Source: Marvania coccoides
Taxonomy: Eukaryota; Chlorophyta; Trebouxiophyceae; Chlorellales; Chlorellaceae
Direction: 5' to 3'
DNA: 64,000 bases
Assembly (NCBI GenBank): GCA_963854735.1
Contig: OY978099.1
Coordinates: 1-64,000, forward strand
Made by a program: the position numbers and the translations under genes. This document shows, in pieces, positions 1-11,629 of the stretch; the first letter of the stretch is position 1, and the number at the start of each line of letters is the position of its first letter. The notes beneath the pieces were generated by a model, which was given only the letters and a program-made list of their open reading frames with translations, searched no databases and had not been told where the DNA came from.

Positions 1-360
1 CCTAAACCCTAAACCCTAAACCCTAAACCCTAAACCCTAAACCCTAAACCCTAAACCCTAAACCCTAAACCCTAAACCCTAAACCCTAAACCCTAAACCC
101 TAAACCCTAAACCCTAAACCCTAAACCCTAAACCCTAAACCCTAAACCCTAAACCCTAAACCCTAAACCCTAAACCCTAAACCCTAAACCCTAAACCCTA
201 AAACCTAAACCCTAAACCCTAAACCCTAAACCCTAAACCCTAAACCCTAAACCCTAAACCCTAAACCCTAAACCCTAAAACCTAAAACCTAAAACCCTAA
301 ACCCTAAACCCTAAAACCTTAAACCTAAAACCTAAAACCTAAAACCTAAACCCTAAACCC
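1..360. repeat. Telomere, (CCCTAAA)n
   Basis: Head-to-tail CCCTAAA heptamers, the C-rich strand of the TTTAGGG telomere of plants and many green algae. They start at the first base, so this is a true left chromosome end. The outer 200 bp are regular. The first variant unit appears near 200, and from about 275 to 345 CCTAAAA-type units dominate before two canonical repeats reach the subtelomere. Decay towards the centromere side is typical of telomere bases no longer renewed by telomerase. Confidence 0.98.
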
Positions 361-900
361 ATACCCAGGCCGCCACCTCAGTACACACATTTGGGGGCAC
401 GCACAAAATGCAATGTGTGTACTCCTCTGCGCGCCAGGCAACCACGCTTTTGCCGGCGGAAATTCGACCAGCGGCCTGGCGCAGCCCACCCGGAGGGCGC
501 CGGCCTCAAAAAATAATGCAACTGGGTGCGGAGCTGGGGGGGTGGAAAGGAAGACATCCTTTCTTCCACCCACCCACCACTTTCTTTTCGCTCCAGCCTG
601 CGCCCGCCGCGCCCTCGGCCTCGTCCTCGGCATGCCAATGGTGCCTTCGCGTGGGGGTGGTTCCCCATACCCAGGCCGCCACCTCAGTACACACATTTGG
701 GGGCACGCACAAAATGCAATGTGTGTACTCCTCTGCGCGCCAGGCAACCACGCTTTTGCCGGCGGAAATTCGACCAGCGGACTGGCGCAGCCCACCCGGA
801 GGGCGCCGGCCTCAAAAAATAATGCAACTGGGGCGGAATGTGCGTAGAAGAAAGTGACATTTTCTTTCTTCCAACTCCCTACCACATTTTTTTTACACCC
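361..900. repeat. 306-bp subtelomeric tandem repeat, about 1.7 copies
   Basis: A GC-rich unit starting with ATACCCAGGCCGCC occurs at 361 and again at 667, a 306-bp period. The first 170 bp of the two copies differ at only one or two positions. The second copy degenerates after about 832. It adjoins the last telomere heptamers with no spacer. Open frames through it are mirror copies of each other and are not credible genes. Confidence 0.9.
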
Positions 901-1184
901 AACTGAGGCTCTCACATGCTTTATTTTCGTATGTAGATTATGAATATCATATTAACATAGATTCATTCTTCTTAACAATGAATTTATCGTTTGGAAACTA
1001 GAAATACTGCCTTTCATTCAGGATTTGACCCTGGTGAACTTCTCTGTTGTTCCTGGTGAGGATACCATTGGATGCGTCTTGTGTTGACGGTTCCAAATAC
1101 ATGTTTATTAGTGTCTGGGGCGCAAAAAATGTAAACCTTAAATGACCCTAAACGATTCCCGGTGGGTAGGTAAAACGCCCCTAG
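901..1184. other. AT-rich spacer between subtelomeric repeat and retroelement
   Basis: No gene seen. The sequence is AT-rich and contains one telomere-like CCCTAAA at about 1147, probably by chance. A TAG at 1182-1184 closes the frame just upstream of the retroelement homology, marking the likely truncation point. Confidence 0.6.
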
Positions 1185-3758
1185 AACGACATTCTGAGAC
1201 CCTACTTGGGGAAGTTTGCGCTGGTGTACGTGGATGACATTCTGGTGTTCAGCAAGACGGTGGAAGAGCATGCAGTGCATTTGGCGCTAGTGCTGGAGAA
1301 GATCAAGGAACAGGGGCTGCTGCTAGCAGCAAAGAAGTGCACGTTTGCAGTGACGGAGCTGCGATACTTGGGGCATTTTGTGACGAAGGACGGCATCCTG
1401 CCGGACCCCCGAAAGGTCGACGCCGTGGCTGCGTACCCAGTGCCCAAGAACGTCGGAGAGCTAAGGAGTTTCCTTGGTTTGGCGGGGTATCATAGGCGGT
1501 TTGTGCCGCGTTTCTCCACAATTGCGGCGCCAATGACGGCACTGACGGGCTTGGGCGTGCCGTACGTGTGGACAGAAGAATGCCAAGTCGGGTTTGAAGG
1601 GCTGCGGCAAGCGCTGGTGGAGGCGCCGTGCTTGAAGCCAATCACTCCTGGACGGCGGTGCTGGTTGTACTGCGACGCGTCGCTGCTGGGTCTCGGTGCC
1701 GCACTGTACCAGGAGGACGACGACGGCGTGCTGCACCCACTGAGTTTTTTGTCGCGGAAGCTGAGTTCAGCGGAGAAGAATTACTCCACCCGCGACCAGG
1801 AGCTGCTGGCGGTGATTCACGCCCTGAACGAGTGGCCGCATTACTTGAAGGGTGTGCCGGTGAAGGTCTTTTCTGACCACCACTCTGTCAAGGATTTTTT
1901 GACGCAGAAGCAGATGCCTGCGTCTGCGCGGTATGCGCGCTGGATGACGAAGATGGCTCTGTTTGATCTGGAGATCACTTACGTGAAGGGGAAGGCGAAT
2001 GTGGTCGCCGACGCCCTCAGCCGCAACCCTGTGCGCTCTACTGAGATAGAGGCACCAGTTGAGGGCTTGCGTGAGCTGGGTCTCGCAGTGTTGCAGCGTT
2101 GGAAGCAGGATGAGCACTGGTGGTTTTGGCATGAGACGGAGGAGGAAGAACTAGCTAGCGCTGCAGTGTTGTGCTGCGCGCTGGTGGTGGAGGTCAGCGT
2201 GGATGGCGCGCTGTTGGAGGAATTGCGCGTCGCCTACGCAGATGACTCCGAGTGCGAGCTGTGGTTGGCAGCTGCACGGGCGGGGAAGCCCAAATGGCGT
2301 GAAAATGAAGGAATTTTGCACGCTTTGATTGGTGACGAGTGGAAGCTGGTGGTGCCCAGGGGGCAGATGCGGCAGCGCATTTTGCGAGAGGTGCATGACT
2401 CTGTTTTGTCAGGGCACTTGGGGCGCGACCGCACGGAAGAGCAACTGCGGCGGCGGTACTGGTGGCGCAATTTGACGGCAGATGTGGCCAAGTACGTGCG
2501 TACCTGCCCAGCGTGCCAGAAAACGAAACCTGCCAACAGACCACCGATTGGAAAGCTGATGCCTCTCCCGGAGCCGGAGGAGCCCTTTGAGCACATTAAT
2601 GTGGATTTTTTCGGCCCCTTTCCGGAGACGCAACGTGGTTTTAATTATGCCATCAGCATCACCTGCCGCAAGACGCGGACGCTCCACGTGCGGCCCTGCA
2701 CCAAGGACATCACAGCTGAAGGAACTGCGGATTTGCTGCTGGACGCAGTTGTTCGCCTGCATGGAGTGCCCAAGGTTATCATTTCGGACAGGGACTCTAA
2801 ATTTACGTCCAACTTTTGGCGGCAATGGTGGTGGGCTCTGGACACGGAGTTGGCCATGACCACCGCCATGCACCCAGAAGCCGACGGGCTGGCTGAGCGT
2901 AATCATCGCTCCATAGAAGCCATGTTGCGGCCCTATGTGAACACACATGCCACGGACTGGGACACGCGGTTGCCCTTGCTAGAGTTTGCTTACAACAACT
3001 CCAAGCACAGCGCGACTGGCGCAACCCCGTTCATGCTGTTGTACGGATTCAACCCCCGCACACCAGCATCCCTGCTGGCAGAGTCTGCAGCGCCGCAGAT
3101 GGACAACCCACTGGCGGAAGACCGGTTGACAAAGCAGCGCGCCGCGCTGGCAGCGGCCAACGAGTGCCTGCAGCGTGCAAAGCGGCGCATGAAGGACAGG
3201 GTGGACCTGCACAGATCAGAGCACACCTTCCAGGTGGGCGACAAGGTGTTGGTCAACCGCAAGTTTTTGAAACTGCCTGACACCGGCCCTGGGGAGAAGC
3301 TGATGCAGCCATTCTGGGGACCGTTTGAAGTCACAGAAGTGCCATCCCGTGTCAACGTGCGTTTGAAGCTGCCTGATGGATCAAGGAGGAGCCCTACATT
3401 CCACACCTCGCAGTTGAAGGTCTGGGTTGGGGATGACGGCTCTTTCCCGGGGCGCGAGCTGGAGGAGCCGGGGCCCGCAGAGTGGGATGATGAAGGAGAA
3501 GAACACTACACGGTGGAGCGCTTTTTGAAGCGTCGCACGCGGAAGTATAGGGGCGTGGAGCACGAGCGTATTTTGGTGCGCTGGGCTGGCTACGGGCCGG
3601 AAGGTGATTTGTGGTTGAGGAAAGATGATTTGGTAAAGGATATTGATCCTCAGACCTTTACACGATTATACACTGATATGGAGCAAGCTGTGGTGGTTCC
3701 CAGAGCTACGCCGCGGGGCAAAGGCGGTGGAAGGCGGGGGAACAAGAAAAACACCTAG
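1185..3758 (+). mobile_element. 5'-truncated Ty3/gypsy chromovirus polyprotein
   Basis: One open frame encodes the back half of a Ty3/gypsy Pol. In order: the end of reverse transcriptase with its YVDD box (about 1230) and LRPYLGKF just before it; RNase H (YCDAS, DQELLAV and SDHHS motifs, about 1670-1900); integrase with an H-H-C-C zinc finger (CPACQ near 2510) and the D, D, E residues of the core (NVDFFGPF, ISDRDSKF, GLAERNH); and a C-terminal chromodomain (about 3510-3680: YTVERFL, VRWAGYG). Gag, protease and the start of reverse transcriptase are missing. No ATG lies near the start; homology begins directly after a TAG at 1182-1184, so the copy is dead or depends on other copies for activity. 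The remaining 858 codons have no stop or frameshift, implying a recent insertion or recent truncation. Chromodomains target integration to heterochromatin, which fits a subtelomere. Confidence 0.93.
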
Positions 3759-3975
3759 CTGCTGCCAAAAATTTTTATTGAAGAATTTTACCTGAACTAC
3801 ATGGCATGAAGCATTTTGCTTGAAAATTTTTCACGTTTTTATTTTCATTCTATTAATATTATGCATGTTTTTTCTTGAGGGCTGTTGCCCATGTTTGGTT
3901 GATTTTGTGCTGCATGAACTTTCTCATGCATGCCTGTCCTGAATAGTAAGTAAACGACGAGGACGTCTGTTTTTT

Positions 3976-4114
3976 AAAGGAGGGGATGATGTTACAGTGT
4001 GGACAGCATGCGCAGCATGTACGAGGATCTTACTTAGAAAGGCCTCATCACCCGCACCCGACTGATTCCTCCTCAGTTCTTAATATACAGAATATAGATA
4101 AGAGCCTGTAAGAA
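3976..4114 (+). mobile_element. Polypurine tract and putative short 3' LTR
   Basis: About 215 bp after the Pol stop an AAAGGAGGGGA polypurine tract is followed by TGATGTTACAG, the usual arrangement at the start of a gypsy 3' LTR. If the LTR starts at TGTTACA (3990) it could end at TGTAAGA (4108-4114), an imperfect inverted match, giving only about 125 bp. The satellite begins immediately afterwards, so the LTR may be cut off. No 5' LTR is present to confirm the ends. Bases 3759-3975 are an AT-rich untranslated stretch with nothing else recognisable. Confidence 0.5.
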
Positions 4115-4117
4115 AAA

Positions 4118-5381
4118 GCACCCCCCCAAAACGGGTGGATCGAATTTTAGACAGCGCCCAGCCGGGGGCCGGGGGGGTAGACACCACCCAGGAGGCGCCC
4201 TGCACCACGTCAGAGCCGCCAAAAAAGTGAGTGCTAAAATTCATCTGGCCGCCTGAAAAGTCGGCGCCGGCGGAGGTTTCTGAAAAGGGCTCGACACTGG
4301 CGGCTGTGCCTTTTTCTGCCCGCGAAGCATGCCCATACCTCGAATATCAGCCACGCTGCACAGCGCACAGCCCGGAAACACGCGCTCCTAAAACTAGCAG
4401 CACCCCATTAACACCCCCAAAAGCACCCCCCCAAAACGGGTGGATCGAATTTTAGACAGCGCCCAGCCGGGGGCCGGGGGGGTAGACACCGCCCAGGAGG
4501 CGCCCTGCACCACAACAGTGCCGCCAAAAAAGTGAGTGCTAAAATTCATCTGGCCGCCTGAAAAGTCGGCGCCGGCGGAGGTTTCTGAAAAGGGCTCGAC
4601 ACTGGCGGCTGTGCCTTTTTCTGCCCGCGAAGCATGCCCATACCTCGAATATCAGCCACGCTGCACAGCGCACAGCCCGGAAACACGCGCTCCTAAAACT
4701 AGCAGCACCCCATTAACACCCCCAAAAGCACCCCCCCAAAACGGGTGGATCGAATTTTAGACAGCGCCCAGCCGGGGGCCGGGGGGGTAGACACCACCCA
4801 GGAGGCGCCCTGCACCACGTCAGAGCCGCCAAAAAAGTGAGTGCTAAAATTCATCTGGCCGCCTGAAAAGTCGGCGCCGGCGGAGGTTTCTGAAAAGGGC
4901 TCGACACTGGCGGCTGTGCCTTTTTCTGCCCGCGAAGCATGCCCATACCTCGAATATCAGCCACGCTGCACAGCGCACAGCCCGGAAACACGCGCTCCTA
5001 AAACTAGCAGCACCCCATTAACACCCCCAAAAGCACCCCCCCAAAACGGGTGGATCGAATTTTAGACAGCGCCCAGCCGGGGGCCGGGGGGGTAGACACC
5101 ACCCAGGAGGCGCCCTGCACCACGTCAGAGCCGCCAAAAAAGTGAGTGCTAAAATTCATCTGGCCGCCTGAAAAGTCGGCGCCGGCGGAGATTTCTGAAA
5201 AGGGCTCAAAACCGGCGGTGCTACATTTTGCTGCACGCAGCGCGTACTCATACCCCAGAATTAAAACGCCAGACGCAGCGCACCACCTGCAAACAGGTTC
5301 TCCCCAAAAATCTATCTCGCCCCATTTACTGCAACACCAACACCAGCACACAATACGGGTCGGTCGAATTTTAGACAGCGA
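4118..5381. repeat. 305-bp satellite array, about four copies
   Basis: Units start with GCACCCCCCCAAAACGGG at 4118, 4423, 4728 and 5033, an exact 305-bp period. Units 1 and 3 look identical over most of their length. Unit 2 carries a few substitutions (GTCAGAG to AACAGTG near its middle). Unit 4 matches for its first 170 bp, then diverges. A 36-bp piece of a fifth unit ends the array at about 5381. The same 74-codon open frame recurs in units 1-3 only because the units are copies; I do not regard it as a gene. A diverged single copy lies at 16372-16561. Confidence 0.93.
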
Positions 5382-5480
5382 GAAACAGGTAGGTACCCCC
5401 TTATATTTTTATTTTTTATGTAATATTTTTTATTCAATTATTTGTTATTTGTTTTGTTTCTTTGTTGTTCTAATTGTATC

Positions 5481-5536
5481 GATTGCCCGTGCCCATCGCC
5501 GGGCAATTGGCACGGGCAATTGGCACGGGCAATTCC
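5481..5536. promoter_or_regulatory. Inverted and tandem repeat upstream of kinase gene 1
   Basis: ATTGCCCGTGCC at 5482-5493 has its exact reverse complement at 5509-5520 and again at 5522-5533, within 2.7 copies of the 13-bp unit GGGCAATTGGCAC (5501-5536). It lies 26-80 bp before the start codon, so it would sit in the core promoter or 5' UTR. The matching region of kinase gene 2 (about 12635) keeps the flanking CCAAATCCACGG but not the repeat. Any regulatory role is inferred. Confidence 0.4.
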
Positions 5537-5561
5537 AAATCCACGGGGTTTGGTAGGAGGC

Positions 5562-8346
5562 ATGCGCGTGCGTATATTCGCGTGCTTGTTGTTGCTTTTG
5601 GCCACTTGGTTCGCTCGTGGGCCCCTGGTTCATGCCGCGGAAGAGGAATCCTCACCACGGCACGCTCACTTCGCCAACGTCCTGAGGACAGGGCGGCGTC
5701 GCGGCAGGGCACTCCTGCAGCAAAAAGGTACATCAGTGCATCAGCTTGGCGGGCGATTGATTTCTGCGTGTTGATAGACCCGAATTCATGTTCTTTTCTG
5801 TTCTCTTTTCTCACTGTATTTTTTTTTTACCGTCCCGTGGAGCAGGAGCGACGCTCGAGCACGCGCCAGAGAAGATCAGCGCTAGTGACGTGCACACATG
5901 CGTGCTAGCCTCCAACGGTTCGGCGTTCTGCTGGGGCAATAATGAATACGGCCAGCTCGGCGATGGCACCACTGTGGGCAAATCCACGCCAATCCCGGTC
6001 AAGGGCGACACGGCATGGACGCAGATCAGCGCTGGCTGGAACCACACATGCGCGCTGGCCACCAACGGCTCGGCGTTCTGCTGGGGCAATAATAAATACG
6101 GCCAGCTCGGCGACGGCACCCTCGTGGGAAAATCCACGCCGACCCTGGTTGAGGGCGGTACTGCATGGTTGCAGATCAGCGCTGCTGACGATCAAACATG
6201 TGCGCTGGCCACCAATGGCTCGGCGTTCTGCTGGGGCAATAATAAATACGGCCAGCTCGGCGACGGCACCCTCGTGGGAAAATCCACGCCGACCCTGGTC
6301 GAGGGTGGTACTGCATGGTTGCAGATCAGCGCTGGTGTAAACTACACGTGCACCCTGGCCACCAATGGCTCGGCGTTCTGCTGGGGCAATAATAAGCACG
6401 GCCAACTCGGCGACGGCACTAACGGCGCCACCGCGGACAAAACCACGCCTACCCCGGTCAAGAGCGGCACGGCATGGACTAAAATTAGCGCTGGTGGCTT
6501 ACACGCATGCGCGCTAGCCACCAACGGCTCGGCGTTCTGCTGGGGGTGGAATGAAGATGGCCAGCTGGGCGACGACACCTTGGTGGACAAGTCCACGCCG
6601 ACCATGGTTAAAGGCAGCACGGCATGGACGCAAATCAGCGCTGGTTACAGCCACACATGCGCGCTGGCCACCAACGGCTCGGCGTTCTGCTGGGGAAATA
6701 ATGATGATATGTATAACTTCACGTCTGCGAAGTATAATTCATTCGGCCAGCTCGGCGACGGCACCCTTTTGGACAAATCCACGCCGATTCCGGTCAAGAG
6801 TGGCACAGCATGGACGCAAATCAGCGCTGGATACGGCCACACATGCGCGCTGGCCACCAACGGCTCGGCGTTCTGCTGGGGATATAATGAATATGGGCAG
6901 CTCGGCAACGGGATTATTCCGGACGGTAAATCCACGCCGGACCAGGTAAAAGGCACGTTCGTGGCTTCGCCGTCTCCCGGGCTGTCGCCATTACCACCGC
7001 CTGCGCAGTCTCCAGCGCCTAGACCTGACGTTTCTCCCGCTGCCATCGCTGGCGGGGTGGCGGGTGGGGTCGCAGTGTGTGTCCTCATCGCAGCTGCCGC
7101 TTCATTGGTCGCTCAAAGGCGCTCAAAACAGCGCTCCAATACAAAGTGGCCAGTGGATTCGCTCGTGTTAAAACGTCGTCAACTGCAAGTCGTCAACCTC
7201 AAAGCTAGCATTGACGATTCCGATCCAGTGCTTCGATGGATTACCAGTCGCTTGGAGGCAGAAGGAGTCCCAAAAAAATCCAGCCGTAACACACATTCTT
7301 CTTCTTCCGGATCCCCCTTCGAGAGCACTGGGCAACCTGTACAACTTATAAGCCGCTTGAGCCCCACCAGTCACGTTCCATCGCGTGTTCGCGACCTGGA
7401 GTTTGCGTGGAAGGATGATGTGCGCATCATACATACGCTGGGGTCGGGATCTTTCGGCAAGGTGTTCCTGGCCGAGGTGCGACATGCATCTGTTGCGGTC
7501 AAGGTGCTGCTGGACGCTAAAACGGTGGCTAGCGCCTCTACGACGGTGGCATCGCAAACGGGGACCCAGCTACATGAGCTCCCCAAAGTCTCCATGGCCT
7601 CGGCCGCCGCGCTGATGGATGAGGTGGCTGCCATGGCGCCTCTGCATCATGTCAACGTCGTGCATCTGCTCGGGTTTTGCACTGCGCCGCCCGCCCTGGC
7701 CACCGAGTACTGCTCGCGCGGCTCTGTGTACGACATGCTTCAGAAGGCACGCCGTGACCAGGAAACGGCATCGAGTCTTTCATGGGGTGTGCGCTTGCGC
7801 ATGGCTGCTGACGCCGCCGCCGGCATGCTGCACCTGCACACGCGCTCGCCAAAGCCCGTTATTCATCGCGACGTCAAGACGCCGAATTTGCTGGTGACGG
7901 GCGACTGGGTCGTCAAGGTGGCCGACATGGGTCTCAGCAAACTTGTCGAGGACGTAACGATGCGGGTCGCGTCGGCAACGGCCGACAATGGCGGGGCAAC
8001 CAACCCCCGGTGGCTGGCGCCCGAAGCGCTCCGCGGGGAGCGCTCAACGGCGGCCTCCGACGTGTTCTCGTTCGGCGTGGTGATGTGGGAGCTGCTGACG
8101 TGGCGCGTGCCGTGGGACGATGCAAACCCTCTCGCCATTCCGTTTGCAGTTGAGCGCGGCGAGCGTCTAGCTGTGCCCGACATGGCCGCGCTGCCCGGAT
8201 TTTCAGACGACGAGCGCCGGACGCTCGCATCTTCCGTGGCGTCGTACGTCGCGCTGATGCGGCGGTGCTGGGCAGCAGACCCCCTGGCGCGTCCGACGTT
8301 CTTAGACATCGCCGCCGAGCTGCGAGCCGCCCTGATTGACTTTTAA
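5562..8346 (+). CDS. Receptor-like kinase with seven secreted RCC1/CRINKLY4-like repeats (paralogue 1)
   Basis: Two exons, 5562-5727 and 5846-8346, give 888 aa; the GT-AG join keeps frame. Residues 1-25 are a signal peptide (LLLLLATW core). Residues ~70-435 carry seven repeats of about 47 aa, each with the pattern TCAL-TNGSAFCWG-N--GQLGDGT, two cysteines and a probable N-glycosylation site. A proline-rich hinge follows, then one transmembrane helix (~453-475) with basic stop-transfer residues, then a protein kinase (~573-888): glycine loop GSGSFG, AVKV lysine, HRDVKTPN catalytic loop, DMG in place of DFG, and the SFGVVMWELLTW region typical of TKL kinases. The seven-bladed, cysteine-bearing ectodomain matches the architecture of plant CRINKLY4. 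The likely role is a cell-surface receptor; the ligand is unknown. The last third is almost identical to the downstream paralogue. Confidence 0.88.
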
Positions 8347-8901
8347 ATCAGTTAATTGCTTGATCGATCGTATTTCGTTGGACACGCATTCGGGGAGGGT
8401 TTCAGGGTGCCAAACACCCCTGCTGCACTTTTATTCGACATGGTGTTGCATCAAATGGAAGTCGTAGCAGCTCGCGCTGCACTTCTTTGTCTCTCTTACT
8501 ATTTATACCACCAAATACCAGTTGAGCAGCACTTCTTTGTCTTCTATATTATAAATTCCATTAATAATTCCATTGCATGGTTGGTTATGCCAGTTTTATT
8601 CAACATGGTTTTGCATGAAAATAGCTCTGCCAGAAATTTTTGATGTATATTTATACTAGCTGATTAACCAACCCGCGCTCCGCTGCAGGCGTTCGGGCGT
8701 TTTTATTTCTTATGAAACTATAAAAGTGAATGTCTCAGGGAAATGAACTGGTGATTGAGTGGTCCATGCGTTTCATTATCATGAAAGTTTGCTGCAATAG
8801 TAAGCCAAGAAAACAGCTTGATCAACCCACTTCCGCTGCTCTGCACGCTCTACAAGGCCACAATCGCTGCGCCAGACGTCTCCGCGCTTGCCTACCGCCG
8901 C
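7392..8901 (+). repeat. Segmental duplication, copy A (kinase domain plus 3' flank)
   Basis: This block matches 14524-16033 at a constant 7,132-bp offset with only a few substitutions (for example GGCAAGGTG versus GGCAATGTG in the glycine loop and GGATTT versus GGTTTT near the end). It begins abruptly at the start of the kinase domain and stops abruptly at the GCCGC at 8901, about 555 bp past the stop codon. Non-coding and coding parts are equally conserved, so the similarity reflects recent copying or gene conversion, not selection on protein. Confidence 0.95.
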
Positions 8902-11464
8902 CAAAAGCGAGCCCAGCATCCACCTCAAGCGCTGCAGCCATTCCAGTGCTGCCATTCCTCACCTCCGCTTGCCATGTTATTAGCGCGCTGTTGCTCTCCA
9001 CCAGGGGTCAAAACATTCTTCCAGCAGAACGTTGCAGCAAAAGAAGAGCTCAGGCGCCCAGAACGAGATAAGTTGATCACTCACGCAGTGATCTCACGCC
9101 TCACACCTATTAGAAAAGGGACATCGCGGTATCCCCAGCGCCAAGTGGCCACCCCCCAGAGCTCCGCAAGGCCATTAACACCGAACCTGCGCCTAATCCA
9201 CCAGTTTCGAGCCCGTCAGCAATGCCTCACCAGCAGCTGCACCCCGCTCCACTGCGCCAGCAGTGCCATTAAAATACCCATCTGCCGGCAGCTGAGCACC
9301 GCCAGGACGCGTATTAATGCGCCATTTCACCCTTGTCCCCATCCTCCAGCAGCTGCATGCGGCGCAACATGCCCAGGATGGTGCTGCTGCCGGGAGACGG
9401 CTCCAGCTGGTAAAAGCAAGAACGGAAGCTCTGTGGCAAACCAGGGCGAAATGATGGGATCGTCTCGCAGTCTAAGCACCTCCAACCAAAAGGAGCCGCT
9501 CTAAGGAGGTGGGCCGAGCTCCTCCGCTGCCCCACGCTCTGCAGACCAGCTGCGCAATGGCCAGCGATCCAGGGCACACTCCAGGGGGTGAAGAAGAAGG
9601 CGGATGCGCATTGCAATCCACTATAATAAAGCAACGCTTTCTCCTCGGTGCAGCGCTGCATCTGCACCGCAGCAGGGCTGGCGTGCTTGCCCTGCCGCCA
9701 TCTTCTCAGTACCAGCGACTAACAGCGTCCGTTATAGCTGATCTTGTGCCCGGCAACCTCGCTTCCGCCTAAATTTGCCGCCGCCAGCATCAATGTGAAA
9801 ATTAGGGCCAAGCAAAGCCAATTCCGCAACGCAACGGACGCCTTTCAGTCCAAATCTGCAGATGATGCAATTTGGATGCCCGATTGAGCACATGAGGCCG
9901 TTGAATTCAAAGTAAAACACGCAAGTAAAAGAATAGGCTAGCGTTCAACACAACCGGCATGATCTCACATCGTCGACCAATGATGGGCGCAACCCCGGCG
10001 CACAGAATGGACTCCACAGGGCCAAATTCATCATATCCATCCATGCTGCAGCACTCCTGCTTGCTGCTGCCCTGCCTCAGCTGCCGACGCCACGAGGCGA
10101 GAATGTCTCCAGCGCCATTGCTGCCGCGGCCGGCGCTTTTGGGGCATGGGAAATGTTGGTTGGGCATTTTGTGGGGCGAAAAGAACGATTGCAATGCCAT
10201 TATTTAATCACTTCAATTTTAATTCGGAGAAACAAAGACGAGAGCCTTGGCGCTTGACCCTTAGACGATTCAGTTTTATGTTCCAACAATGATTTCAACT
10301 GTCCACTGTTTACCCGGTATTTGTCGGCGACTGAGCCACAAAGCAAAAATGTCATTTTTCTTCACCCAGCGCGAAAAAATGGTTGCCGGACGTCTCTCTT
10401 TGCCACAAATTATACTTTATCCAAGCACCAAATTGTATATTTCCACGGTTGACGGCAGCGCACTCCCACACGGCACGCTGTTCGCTGTTCAAGCATTTCA
10501 ATATAATTCAGCTTGACAAAGGGACCCGGCAGGCCATTCATTGATGCCAAATGTGAGTTAAAGCAACAAATGAAATTGTGGCAGGGGCTCCGACGACTGT
10601 GTATTTGTGTGGGACTCGCTTAAAATACCTCCAGTGGTTGAGACTGAACTCTCCTTTGCGTGCTGCAGACCGCATCATAGGGCCGTACTACCCTACCAAA
10701 GAGAGCCGTTGGACCTTGCCGCGGTCTGCACCAGGCGTCGCCGCCGGCCTGCGACCTCTGCGTCTCCAACCGCCCATTGTCGTTCGCCTCATCACCGCCC
10801 CCCTGAGAATCCCCTCATCCAGAAATGGTGCCTGCAAAGCACCGCTATTTCAGTTCCTACCATCATCACTTCAGCTCTGTGCACCATGCCCAAGCCTGTT
10901 CTCTCCACCAAAATCGGGCTCCAAAACGAGGGCACCGACAAGGTGAGTGGAGCAGCCAAGCCTGCTGCAGAGCCGGCTTCAATTTGGGCGCCACGCTGCT
11001 GCAGCCCCCATCTAAGCTAGGATCGACGTTCTGTGCGTCCCTGGGGGGTCCTTCAGCATTGGAAAGGATGCTGCCGGTGAGTTGGCTTATAACCTTGACC
11101 ATACTTTTTAAGCTGTGGCTGTTTTTCAGCTGCGCAATCCGACACAGTATCAAATAGTATATGCGCATCGTCGTAATTGCATTGTAGTTTGCAGGGATCT
11201 TTGACAGCAAGCCGGCGGCCATCGCAAACGTCTTCCTTGCAACCCTGCCTTTCTCGACAACAAAGAAAGCAGACTGAGTGTTTGTGCAATTAAATCGCTC
11301 GTGGCTCCTTTCCTCCCCAGCTGCAGCAGCACCAAAAATAAGTTGGCGGAGAAGAGCGAGGAGCATGCTCATGTATAGTGGGGCTGCTATAATGAGATGT
11401 TTTAATGCCAGGGGCTGGCAGGAAGCAGATACAATGCGAGGGTCTGGGGACCACAATTTGAGCC
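8902..11464. other. Gene-poor subtelomeric spacer with possible coding relics
   Basis: No complete gene can be supported. Mixed GC content and short protein-like stretches suggest decayed genes. One is a minus-strand run ending near 9314 (LGMLRRMQLLEDGDKGEMAH). Another is a short plus-strand reading from an ATG at 10885 that runs into a good splice donor (AAGGTGAGT, about 10940). Neither extends into a convincing protein. Confidence 0.4.
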
Positions 11465-11588
11465 ATATCAGTGCGGCAACTAACTTGTTAGGACCAAGCT
11501 TGCCCCTCTGCTGTGTGGCCTTTGTTATATCAGTGCGGCAACTAACTTGTTAGGACCAAGCTTGCCCCTCTGCTGTGTGGCCTTTGTT
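11465..11588. repeat. 62-bp perfect tandem duplication
   Basis: The unit starting ATATCAGTGCGGCAACTAAC occurs at 11465-11526 and 11527-11588 with no visible difference. It is a young local duplication in non-coding sequence. Confidence 0.95.
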
Positions 11589-11629
11589 GCCGTCCCTGTG
11601 CAGAGGTGAAACTCTCAATATTTGTATTG

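Noticed and set aside
346..915. Overlapping open frames in the first kilobase on both strands
   Set aside because: They lie in a GC-rich tandem repeat whose two copies give the same peptide twice; no splice sites or domains.
1140..1155. Telomere-like CCCTAAA near the retroelement
   Set aside because: A single heptamer in AT-rich sequence without flanking repeats is expected by chance.
4231..5065. Three identical 74-codon open frames
   Set aside because: They are copies of the same non-coding satellite unit at a 305-bp spacing, and the fourth unit breaks the frame.
10885..10945. Small exon MPKPVLSTKIGLQNEGTDK with a splice donor
   Set aside because: No second exon continues it and no family is recognisable; kept only as a possible relic.
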